Assembly: GCA_015259035.1 (NCBI GenBank)
Contig: JABZHC010000005.1
Location: 1 to 35,657 of the forward strand
DNA length: 35,657 nucleotides
Source of the DNA: Atopobium sp.
GTDB lineage: Bacteria > Actinomycetota > Coriobacteriia > Coriobacteriales > Atopobiaceae
Direction of reading: 5' to 3'
Shown here in pieces: positions 23,922 through 31,918 of this stretch (the first letter of the stretch is position 1; the number at the start of each line of letters is the position of its first letter). A model generated the notes under the pieces. The model did no database searches. It saw only the letters and a list, made by a program, of their open reading frames with translations, and had not been told where the DNA came from. The position numbers and the translations under genes were made by a program.

Positions 23922-25709
23922 CTAATTTTCTGAGAAGGGACCTCTCCACATTTTGGGGTCAACCATGCCAATTTGCGTGTCAGTTTCTTGAGCAAGCTCC
24001 TTTAAAAGCTCCAGCATATCCTTAAAGCCTTCCTGAGCCTCTGTTGGGTCAACTGACAACTCAGGCAGGTGCATAGAAGTCCCCTGAATTTCTCGCAAAG
24101 AATTTCGTAAAGACTCTACCAGGTTAGATTCTGAAGCCTTTGTATCTCTAATTCTGTCTTGCCAGACTGACGCGTGTGGAATTTGAGCATTTGTGAGGCT
24201 CTTTGAAGACATCTCCAGAACCTCAGTGGTGTTTCTACGGTCTTTTTGACGAGCGTGGAGCATAGAAATAATTGCCTTAACCTCGTCAACCTTTCCCATT
24301 TCTTCCACAATGGCAGAAATACTTTTATTCCACTCAAGGTAGCTAGTAAGCACGTAATCAACAAACTCAATGCGCTCTTGAGGTGTTGGCGCGGCATTCT
24401 CCAGCCCATCAGTTACAACCTCAGAGATATTCTCGAGAACTGCATGGTCAATAGCTGGCGAGAAGGTATTTCTTACCCTTGCAAGGTCAACAATGTCTGC
24501 ATGATACATATCTCCCAGCGGCCACAGAGAGTGAGCGCTAGAGATCTCTGTTCCCTTGAGCGCAAGAATAGTTTTATCGGCAGTCTCGAGCGTCAAGTAA
24601 TTGTGCTGGTCAGCATATGCGTAGCCGTATGCACTTATCAACTTTGCATCGGTCAATGTCGAGAAAACCGTGCTATCCACAGTAACTTTATTAACTCGAA
24701 GTCTTGCGGTAAGCAACTCCGCAGCACTTGTTGCTCGAGAATCTTTGTTTGGAAGCAACAGTACGTGGACGCGCATAGGACCTAAAGCATCTGAAGCAAG
24801 TGCAACGGTAACAAGAGAATTGAGCGAGCCATCAACCGCAATAAACACGCCGTCAAAGCCAGACTTTACCGTGTAGTCTCGCACACCCGTAGCCAATACG
24901 CCCCAGGTAGTAAGTGCACTGTTATAGACACCCGCAGTATCTTCTCTATCAAAGTTTTCGATAGTATCTTGGTCAACATCGCAGACAACCATATCTTCTG
25001 AGAAAGACGCTGCTTGTTTGACCAAATCACCTGAAGGAGACAAGAAGAAGCTTGAACCACAAAACACCTGATTGCCATAGGCGCCAACAGCGTTTGCAGC
25101 GATAAGCCAGCTATCAAACTCCTCAACATCTCCCAGATAGCGGCTTTCTGCCACCGCCATACCCATAGCGGATGACGAATCATCAACAGCAAAGCCAAAA
25201 TACGGCAGGTAAATGACAGCATCTAACGAGTCGTCGACATCTTGCCACGCGTCAAGATCGTCGTAGGTAAAAGCAACGCCAAACGTAAGGCCACCTGCTT
25301 CAAACTTTGCGAGCTCAACGGTATTATCGTCAGATGCTTGCGCGGAGCTGGCAGAGCGAGCAAGAGCGCTCATGTGCGCTATCTGGGCAGTCAATTTGAG
25401 CGGGGTTACGGCGCCGTTTCTAACGAGAAGAGCCTCGCTAGCTGCACTTCCATCAAACTCTGTTACAACAGGAATAAGGGCCGCAATTGGAAGCTTTTCT
25501 GAAAGCGAATTGATAATCTCCGAGAGGTCTGCAAAAAGTCCTTCTATGTCAGCCTCTGGCACGCTTAGCAGCCCTGTAAGAGTTGGCGCAGGATAAATGA
25601 CTAGCTCAGCGCCTTGCTGTTGAGCTCTCTGAGCATATTCCAGCATGGTCTGAGCGGTAAACTCAAAGTCTCCGGCCTGAGTATTCATTTGTGCAACTGC
25701 TATGCGCAT
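23922..25709 (-). CDS. NAD+ synthetase-like protein with both active sites degenerate (probable pseudoenzyme)
   Basis: A 595-residue protein with the two-domain layout of glutamine-dependent NadE: an N-terminal nitrilase-fold amidotransferase (1-275) and a C-terminal ammonia ligase (280-595). The fold is recognisable (MRIAVAQMNTQAGDF, VFCGSSFFLSPSGDLV, GDMYHADIVDLARV), but catalytic positions are changed. The nitrilase Glu of the FPE block is Ala41 (YPAPTLTG). The nucleophile Cys aligns with Thr149 (GVAFTYDD), and no Lys-LP motif is seen. The ligase P-loop SGGxDS is DGSLNS (293-298). The reading frame is open throughout, so it is maintained as a protein, not a decayed gene. Its role is unknown. 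AGGA precedes the ATG at 25709. It lies between ruvC and the superoxide reductase gene, with a terminator ahead of it. Confidence 0.82.
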   Translation of the reverse strand: MRIAVAQMNTQAGDFEFTAQTMLEYAQRAQQQGAELVIYPAPTLTGLLSVPEADIEGLFADLSEIINSLSEKLPIAALIPVVTEFDGSAASEALLVRNGAVTPLKLTAQIAHMSALARSASSAQASDDNTVELAKFEAGGLTFGVAFTYDDLDAWQDVDDSLDAVIYLPYFGFAVDDSSSAMGMAVAESRYLGDVEEFDSWLIAANAVGAYGNQVFCGSSFFLSPSGDLVKQAASFSEDMVVCDVDQDTIENFDREDTAGVYNSALTTWGVLATGVRDYTVKSGFDGVFIAVDGSLNSLVTVALASDALGPMRVHVLLLPNKDSRATSAAELLTARLRVNKVTVDSTVFSTLTDAKLISAYGYAYADQHNYLTLETADKTILALKGTEISSAHSLWPLGDMYHADIVDLARVRNTFSPAIDHAVLENISEVVTDGLENAAPTPQERIEFVDYVLTSYLEWNKSISAIVEEMGKVDEVKAIISMLHARQKDRRNTTEVLEMSSKSLTNAQIPHASVWQDRIRDTKASESNLVESLRNSLREIQGTSMHLPELSVDPTEAQEGFKDMLELLKELAQETDTQIGMVDPKMWRGPFSEN

Positions 25710-25773
25710 ACCATTCCTATCATAAAGTGCTTAATTTGTTTTTACCCAAAAACAAACAGGTGTAGTAAGAAAA

Positions 25774-25800
25774 AACGGAGCTGCAGGTAGCAGCTCCGTT
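25774..25800 (-). terminator. Terminator after superoxide reductase gene
   Basis: AACGGAGCTGC and GCAGCTCCGTT (25774-25784 with 25790-25800) form an 11-bp stem with a 5-base loop. On the minus strand it is followed by a run of T, so it ends the superoxide reductase transcript before the NadE-like gene. Confidence 0.92.
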
Positions 25801-25844
25801 CAAATTCACAGATAAGCTTAGCTTTGTTAAATACGCAACCAGTC

Positions 25845-26210
25845 TTAGAGGGAAGCCTTCCAAAGACCGTGAAGGTTGCAGTACTCATAAGCCTCAGCCT
25901 CAACGCCCTCCTCAAGAGTGAAGGTAGCAACTGGCTCCTGGCCAGGCTTAAGCTGTGCAAACTGAGCGCCGTTCTCAGAAACAAGAGCGATGAACTCAAT
26001 GTAGTGCTCTTCGAGCATTGGATGAGCAACCTCACCAACACGGACAGTAACAGTGTTGCCCTCACGAGTAACAAATGGAACATGCTTCTCAGCTGCACCG
26101 TCAGTAACGCCAGCCTGGAGAAGCTCAAGGTCTGCTGCCTCTACGTTGCCTGCGACACCGTAAACAACAGCGCCTGTCTCCTTGTTACGATAAAACTTTG
26201 CGTCGATCAT
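25845..26210 (-). CDS. Superoxide reductase (desulfoferrodoxin/neelaredoxin family)
   Basis: A 121-residue protein that reduces superoxide to hydrogen peroxide at a square-pyramidal Fe(His4-Cys) centre. All ligands are seen: His43 (EKHVPF), His63 and His69 (HPMLEEHY), Cys111 and His114 (CNLHGLW). The functional Lys42 is also present. The short N-terminal region (MIDAKFYRNKETGAVVYG) keeps the outline of the desulforedoxin domain but has none of its four cysteines, so the second iron centre is missing. The ATG at 26210 is chosen over one five codons upstream because GGAG lies at proper spacing. It suits an anaerobe that avoids oxygen release. It has its own promoter region and terminator. Confidence 0.93.
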   Translation of the reverse strand: MIDAKFYRNKETGAVVYGVAGNVEAADLELLQAGVTDGAAEKHVPFVTREGNTVTVRVGEVAHPMLEEHYIEFIALVSENGAQFAQLKPGQEPVATFTLEEGVEAEAYEYCNLHGLWKASL

Positions 26211-26225
26211 TTTTTCTCCTCTCAC

Positions 26226-26295
26226 GACATCCGAAGATGTCAGAATTTCTTAGCAAGTGCTACTTAAATAGTAACAGTTATTACTTAAGAGTAAC
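26226..26295 (-). promoter_or_regulatory. Candidate operator pair and leader hairpin upstream of superoxide reductase
   Basis: Two near-identical partial dyads, TACTTAAATAGTAAC (26261-26275) and TACTTAAGAGTAAC (26282-26295), lie about two helical turns apart. Nearer the gene, GACATC-CGAA-GATGTC (26226-26241) forms a small hairpin just before the ribosome-binding site. The sites do not match Fur or PerR consensus. Control by a redox regulator is a guess from position. Confidence 0.45.
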
Positions 26296-26319
26296 CTGCG
26301 AATTTAGAATCGACAAAAT

Positions 26320-29300
26320 CTAAACAATCTGTGCGTAGCCACTTTGACCAATAAAATCTTTAAGCTCGGTCAAAAGAACCATGCTACGTCCATCAATCCT
26401 AGTAGGAATTTCCATGCGCATAACATCGCCCATGTCTGTTTCTACCCTAATCTCAATACAGTCCATGCCGGGATAACGCGAGAAGATCTGTCCAAGTGTC
26501 TCGATAGCCTGTCTTTGAAGTTGAGATGCAGGCATATGAATAACGAGTGTCTTTGGTGTGTTGTTAGCACTGTTAAGCTCAATAGGATTAACTTCTTGAG
26601 CAATAACCTGGTCTCCTCTATCAGAGCGCTCAAGCTTTCCAAGAACAGAAATGAAGATGTCACTCTGGCTCTCACCAGTCTCTGGGTCAACATCTCCAGC
26701 AAGAAGTCTTGCAGCCTTCTTGTAGAGCTTAGGGAACATGACAATAGTGACGCTACCCTCCATGTCTTCGAGCGTAACAATTGCCATTGGATCACCGTTT
26801 TTAGTAGTGCGCTTCATAACATTAGTAACCATACCCGCAAAGCGAATAGGTTTACCTTCTGGAACTTTGAACTGCTGAGACATAGCACCGTTAGGAAGCT
26901 GAACCTCAATATTCTCTTCAATTTCTGCAAGGGCATAATCTCTGCTCTTAGCGAGGGCATACTCATATGGACGAAGTGGATGATCAGAGACATAAATGCC
27001 TAAGACCTCGTACTCTTTAGTAAGCTTGAATCGCCTATCCCACTCAACACCATCTGGCTCTGGGACACTATCACTAAAGCCAGAACCCTCTACTTCTGCA
27101 AACATATCAAACATAGAGAACTGACCAACAGCCTTATCTTTTTGACGCTTAGTAGCAGCATCGATAATGTTTTGTGGGTTGTTCTTATCCACAAAACTCA
27201 TCATCTGCATACGGGTATAGCCTGTTGAGTCAAAAGCTCCTGCCTTGATAAGAGCTTCAACAACGTTGCGCTTTGCCTGACTTGCGTCAACACGATCGAC
27301 AAAATCGTGGATATTGGCAAAAGGACCGCCTTTTTGGCGCTCAAGCATAATAGCTTCACCAACACCGGCTCCTACGCCACGGATTCCTGCAAAGCCAAAA
27401 CGAATACCCTCTTTAGTAGCCGTAAAGTCTTTACCGGACTCGTTGATATCTGGCGGAAGAATCTTGATGCCCTCATGACGGCAAGCGCTTACGTAGTGAA
27501 CAATCTTATCCGTCTTGCCCATGTACGAGGTAAGAACTGCCGCCATAAACTCATGTGGATAATGCGCTTTAATCCATGCGGTCTGCATAACAAGAATTGC
27601 ATAACCAGCAGAGTGGGACTTGTTGAATGCATAAGATGCAAACTCAAGAACATCGTCCCAAATGCTTTCTGCAACCGAGCGATCAAATCCATTACGAACT
27701 GCGCCGTTTTTCCAGTGAGCTTCCATGGTCTCATCAGTACCGTCATCCCAGTGCTGGACAACCTCCTGCATGAGTTTAATCTTCTTTTTTGCTACTGCTT
27801 TTCTGACCTTGTCAGACTCGCCTGCGGTAAAACCAGACATCTTCATAGAAATCTGCATAACCTGCTCTTGGTAGACCATGGTTCCGTAGGTTTCTTCCAA
27901 GATGTCGTGAAGACGTGGATCGTAATCTTTGACTTCTTCTCTACCGTTCATACGGTTGATATAGCTGGTAACCATACCCGCGTTAAGAGGACCAGGACGA
28001 TAAAGAGCGATAAGTGCGACGATGTGCTTATACTCTGTTGGCCTCATGCCCTTAATGGTTGCAGTCATACCTGCAGACTCAACTTGGAAAACGCCAGCGG
28101 TTCGTCCTTCTCTCAGAAGTCTATAAATCTCTGGGTCTGTAAACGGAATGTTATCTACATCAATATCAATTCCGTAATTATCCTTCACGTTTTTAATTGC
28201 ACGAGAAATAACTGTTAGGGTTCTCAGTCCCAGGAAGTCCATCTTAAGAAGACCCATGTCTGCGACAGAGTGTCCCTCGTACTGCGTAATCTCTACGCCA
28301 CCTTTGGTATCAACCTTGGTGGGAACGTGGTCATTAACAGGCGTAGGAGCAATCAAAACTGCACAAGCATGCACACCCTCACCACGATGCAAGCCCTCAA
28401 TAGATAGAGCAGCATCAATGATTCTTCTCGCATCAGGGTCATTCTCGTACGCATCTTCAAAATCAGCGGAATACTGATCAGCACCTTTTTGTCCTTCTTG
28501 AGCCTTATGAAGAACAAATTTAAGGTGAGCGTTAGGATCACCTGGAATCATCTTAGAGAGGCGCTGACCCATATAAACGGGGTAACCCAGAACGCGGCAC
28601 GCATCATTTATTGCCTGTTTAGCCTTGATGGTTGAGTACGTAATAACGTGAGAAACACGCTCAGATCCATAAATCTGACGAACATGCTCAACAACCTCAA
28701 GACGACGCTCATCGTCGAAGTCCATATCAATATCTGGCATCTCTGAACGCTGTGGAGACAAGAACCTCTCAAACATGAGGCCATTCTCAAGAGGGTCAAA
28801 CGAAGTAATATCCATAGCGTATGCAACAATAGCGCCTGCTGCAGATCCACGACCAGGGCCTACGCCAATACCATTCTCTTTTGCCCAGCGAACATATTCC
28901 TGAACAATCAAGAAGTAATCTGCAAAGCCCTTTTTGCAGATGATGTCATATTCATACTCAAAACGGTCTTTGACGTTAATCTCATTGATAACAACGTTTT
29001 GCCAATCATTTCCATAACGTCTTGCAAGACCAAGCTCACACTCTTTTCTAAAGCGCTCTTCTGAGGTCTCCCCCTCTGCCAAGTCTGGGAATTTTGGCAG
29101 GTACATATGGGTCCAATCCAGCTCATAGTTGCACTTATTTGCAACCTCAATGGTGTTCTCGATAGCTTCTGGACACCACGAGAAGATCTGGCGCATTTCT
29201 TGCTCACTCTTAAGGTAGAACTCGCTGCCTGTCATGCGTTTGCGGTTCTCATCATCAACGCGAGCGCCCGAACCAATGCAGGAAGCAATATCTTGAACGC

Positions 29301-30156
29301 TTGCATCCTCTTTAGTGAGATAGTGATTATCGTTGGTAGCAACTACCTTAATGCCAAGGTCATGACCCATCTTTACAATGCGTTCAGCAAGAGTTCTATC
29401 GGTATAGCCACCCCAGCTTGGATCAGACAAACCGTGATCTTGAATCTCTAGGTAGAAATCATCCCCAAAGATATCTTGATAGATTTTTGCCCAACGCTCT
29501 GCTTCTTCTGGGCGACCTTGAAACAACATACGAGGAATGATGCCAGAAACACAAGCTGAAGTGCAGATAATTCCCTCGTGATAACGCTTGAGCATCTCAA
29601 GCGTAGTGCGTGGCTTGTAATAGAACATATCTTTTGAGCCCGCCTCTGACATCATTTTCATCAGATTGACATAGCCGGTCTCATTTTTAGCAAGCAGGAT
29701 AAGGTGATAACGTACCTGCTTAGTGCCCTTCTCAATGCAATCATCAAGAATGAAATAAGCTTCACAGCCAAAAATTGGCTTAATAAGTGGAGAAGGTTTA
29801 TTGGCCTTTACGGCCTCAATATCATGTGTTTGATTCCAAATTTGGACGTCAGAGGCCCACTGAGCATGAACCTTATCATGCTCACCAGCATTGGGATCAT
29901 CTGCAGGAGGCTCTTCTAGATCCCAGCCCTTTTCAAAACATTCCACATCATGGCACCACTGGCCAAAGTCTTTAAGCGCCTCATTGTACTTACGGCATGC
30001 AAGGTCAAAATCTGGAATACCAAAGAGATACCCATGATCAGTAAGAGCAAGTGCTGGCATGCCAAACTCTACAGCTTTACTAACCATGTCTGGGACACGG
30101 CTAGCTCCATCAAGAATGGAAAAATCTGAGTGGTTGTGGAGGTGAACAAATGCCAT
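26320..30156 (-). CDS. dnaE: DnaE, DNA polymerase III alpha subunit
   Basis: The 1278-residue replicative polymerase. A PHP domain begins at residue 1 (FVHLHNHSDFSILDGA) and holds an insertion of about 70 residues (near 55-125, rich in Trp and acidic residues), as I recall from other Actinobacteria. The palm aspartates are in PDIDMDFDDER (Asp475, Asp477, Asp479), with GVGPGRGSAAGA just before. The fingers, the helix-hairpin-helix (IRGVGAGVGEAIML) and the OB fold (about 1060-1140, IRFAGMVTNVMKRTTKNGD) follow. The short C-terminal domain ends GQSGYAQIV. No separate exonuclease domain is present, so it is DnaE and not PolC. A candidate promoter lies 66 bases upstream. Confidence 0.98.
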   Translation of the reverse strand: MAFVHLHNHSDFSILDGASRVPDMVSKAVEFGMPALALTDHGYLFGIPDFDLACRKYNEALKDFGQWCHDVECFEKGWDLEEPPADDPNAGEHDKVHAQWASDVQIWNQTHDIEAVKANKPSPLIKPIFGCEAYFILDDCIEKGTKQVRYHLILLAKNETGYVNLMKMMSEAGSKDMFYYKPRTTLEMLKRYHEGIICTSACVSGIIPRMLFQGRPEEAERWAKIYQDIFGDDFYLEIQDHGLSDPSWGGYTDRTLAERIVKMGHDLGIKVVATNDNHYLTKEDASVQDIASCIGSGARVDDENRKRMTGSEFYLKSEQEMRQIFSWCPEAIENTIEVANKCNYELDWTHMYLPKFPDLAEGETSEERFRKECELGLARRYGNDWQNVVINEINVKDRFEYEYDIICKKGFADYFLIVQEYVRWAKENGIGVGPGRGSAAGAIVAYAMDITSFDPLENGLMFERFLSPQRSEMPDIDMDFDDERRLEVVEHVRQIYGSERVSHVITYSTIKAKQAINDACRVLGYPVYMGQRLSKMIPGDPNAHLKFVLHKAQEGQKGADQYSADFEDAYENDPDARRIIDAALSIEGLHRGEGVHACAVLIAPTPVNDHVPTKVDTKGGVEITQYEGHSVADMGLLKMDFLGLRTLTVISRAIKNVKDNYGIDIDVDNIPFTDPEIYRLLREGRTAGVFQVESAGMTATIKGMRPTEYKHIVALIALYRPGPLNAGMVTSYINRMNGREEVKDYDPRLHDILEETYGTMVYQEQVMQISMKMSGFTAGESDKVRKAVAKKKIKLMQEVVQHWDDGTDETMEAHWKNGAVRNGFDRSVAESIWDDVLEFASYAFNKSHSAGYAILVMQTAWIKAHYPHEFMAAVLTSYMGKTDKIVHYVSACRHEGIKILPPDINESGKDFTATKEGIRFGFAGIRGVGAGVGEAIMLERQKGGPFANIHDFVDRVDASQAKRNVVEALIKAGAFDSTGYTRMQMMSFVDKNNPQNIIDAATKRQKDKAVGQFSMFDMFAEVEGSGFSDSVPEPDGVEWDRRFKLTKEYEVLGIYVSDHPLRPYEYALAKSRDYALAEIEENIEVQLPNGAMSQQFKVPEGKPIRFAGMVTNVMKRTTKNGDPMAIVTLEDMEGSVTIVMFPKLYKKAARLLAGDVDPETGESQSDIFISVLGKLERSDRGDQVIAQEVNPIELNSANNTPKTLVIHMPASQLQRQAIETLGQIFSRYPGMDCIEIRVETDMGDVMRMEIPTRIDGRSMVLLTELKDFIGQSGYAQIV

Positions 30157-30485
30157 CTTTTTCTACGCTCTTCTCTTTGTGCTTCAAAATTTGTTCTTTT
30201 ACCAAGGGCTCTTAATTTCTTTGTATAGTGTAGCCGATTCGCCAGACAATAACTACTAATACAAACATATGTTCTATGTGCTAATACTTCTATTCCCGCT
30301 GGTAAATTGGATGAAAATATTTTCTCGTCAATTTAATGACGTCACAAAATCTCTCTGAATTTGCAAAAACCGTTTGATCAAAAAACTTCTCAAAAATAAA
30401 AGTTTCAAACTGGTAACTCTTAGACTAGGGACACCTTAATTGGGAATATAGTTTTTGTATTACCTATTCCAGTTAAGGAGATCAC
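30157..30485. other. Gene-free divergent region between dnaE and the first C1 peptidase
   Basis: About 330 AT-rich bases with no supportable gene. The left side holds the dnaE promoter. On the right, TTAATT (30437-30442) and TATTAC (30459-30464) could be promoter boxes for the peptidase gene, with AAGGAG five bases before its ATG. No RNA gene or riboswitch was recognised in the middle. Confidence 0.5.
30222..30249 (-). promoter_or_regulatory. Candidate dnaE promoter
   Basis: Read on the minus strand: TTGTCT (30249-30244), a 16-base spacer and TATACA (30227-30222). The predicted start leaves a leader of roughly 60 bases before the dnaE ATG. Confidence 0.55.
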
Positions 30486-31844
30486 ATGGATCAGATGAAA
30501 AGCATTTCCTTTGACGACATTGCAGCGGCTCAGAAGAACTTTGAGTCCGACCGCGCTCATACTGTAGCTAAAAATGCTGCTACCAGCGCTGGTGTTAGAA
30601 AAGCAGCTCGTGTTCCAGAAGGTGTCGCTCTTAATCCTCTTACCTTTGATGTTGAGGTAAAGCAGGGCGACCGTACCAACCAGAAGCGCTCTGGTCGTTG
30701 CTGGATGTTTGCATCGCTCAATACGTTTAGATATCGCATCATCAAGAAATACAACCTCTCTACCTTTGAGCTTTCCCAGGCATATCCACTGTTCTGGGAC
30801 AAGATGGAGAAGTCTAACTGGTTCCTTGAGAACATTCTGGACACCCTTGATGAGCCTCTGAACGGCCGTCTTGTATCCTTCCTACTCACCGATCCAATTG
30901 GTGACGGTGGCCAGTGGGATATGTTCAAGAGTCTTGTTAAGAAGTACGGTGTAGTTCCAAAGAGCGCTATGCCAGAGACTGCTAACTCTTGCAACACCCA
31001 CGAGATGGACGCGTATCTCACACGTTATCTTCGTAGTGCTGCAAAGCGTCTTCGTGAGACCGCAACAGCTGGTGAGTCCCTTGAGTCTCTGCGCGAGATG
31101 AAGAAAGAGATGATGGAGGACGTCTATGCACTGCTGGTAACTTGCCTGGGTCAGCCTCCTGTATCTTTTGAGGCACGCCTGCGCGATAAGGACGACAACC
31201 TCGCCCTTTATGGCACTTTTACTCCTCAGGAGTTCTTCGCTGAGACTGTTGACATGAATCTTGATGATTACATCTCAATCATTTCTGCACCAACCGCAGA
31301 TAAGCCTTTCAACCACACCTACACCGTTTCTCGCTTGGGCAACGTTGTTGAGGGTGGCGGCGTTCGTTACCTCAACCTTAAGATTCCTGAGCTCAAGCGC
31401 CTCGCTGTGGCTCAGCTCAAGGACAACCTGCCTGTCTGGTTTGGTTGCGATGTTGCTCAGTCCTACCTTCGCGAAGAGGGCATCATGGACACCCGTGCAC
31501 TTGACGTTGACGGCCTCTTTGGCTTCCCTATTGAGGGCGCACTTGACCGTGCTGAGCGCCTTGACTACGGCGAGTCTCTGATGACTCACGCAATGGTTCT
31601 TGAGGGCGTTAACTTTGACGCCGAGGGCAACACTACTCTTTGGAAGGTTGAGAACAGCTGGGGTAAAGACCACGGTCGCGATGGCTTTGACACCATCTCT
31701 GACCCTTGGTTTGACGAGTACGTCTACCAGATTGTTGTTGACAAGAAGTACCTCACTCCTGAGCAGCTCAAGACCTTTGAGACCGAGGAAGCAACCGTCC
31801 TCGAGCCATGGGACCCAATGGGCTCTCTTGCAACACTTCGCTAA
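30486..31844 (+). CDS. pepC: C1-family aminopeptidase (PepC/bleomycin hydrolase type), copy 1
   Basis: A 452-residue papain-fold cytosolic aminopeptidase, normally a homohexamer. The active site is complete: Gln66 and Cys72 (NQKRSGRCWMF), His368 (LMTHAMVLEG) and Asn390 (VENSWG). The C-terminus PWDPMGSLATLR keeps the conserved tail that in PepC and bleomycin hydrolase lies in the active-site cleft and enforces aminopeptidase action. Length is typical. AAGGAG precedes the ATG by five bases. A terminator whose stem contains two copies of the dispersed 9-mer follows, then the second copy. It likely recycles peptides in the cytoplasm. Confidence 0.95.
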   Translation: MDQMKSISFDDIAAAQKNFESDRAHTVAKNAATSAGVRKAARVPEGVALNPLTFDVEVKQGDRTNQKRSGRCWMFASLNTFRYRIIKKYNLSTFELSQAYPLFWDKMEKSNWFLENILDTLDEPLNGRLVSFLLTDPIGDGGQWDMFKSLVKKYGVVPKSAMPETANSCNTHEMDAYLTRYLRSAAKRLRETATAGESLESLREMKKEMMEDVYALLVTCLGQPPVSFEARLRDKDDNLALYGTFTPQEFFAETVDMNLDDYISIISAPTADKPFNHTYTVSRLGNVVEGGGVRYLNLKIPELKRLAVAQLKDNLPVWFGCDVAQSYLREEGIMDTRALDVDGLFGFPIEGALDRAERLDYGESLMTHAMVLEGVNFDAEGNTTLWKVENSWGKDHGRDGFDTISDPWFDEYVYQIVVDKKYLTPEQLKTFETEEATVLEPWDPMGSLATLR

Positions 31845-31854
31845 GGTACAAACT

Positions 31855-31890
31855 ACCTGGCGAGAAGACCGATCTTCTCGCCAGGTTTTT
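31855..31890 (+). terminator. Terminator built from an inverted pair of the dispersed 9-mer
   Basis: ACCTGGCGAGAAGA (31855-31868) pairs perfectly with TCTTCTCGCCAGGT (31873-31886) around CCGA and runs into T5. The stem holds TGGCGAGAA in both orientations (31858-31866, 31875-31883). Confidence 0.93.
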
Positions 31891-31918
31891 CTAAACGCTA
31901 CAAACAAAAGGAGCCTCA

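Noticed and set aside
27307..28218. 303-codon open frame on the plus strand opposite dnaE
   Set aside because: It lies wholly inside dnaE on the other strand, has odd composition rich in Cys, His and Asn, and shows no domain or ribosome-binding site. It is a codon-bias shadow.
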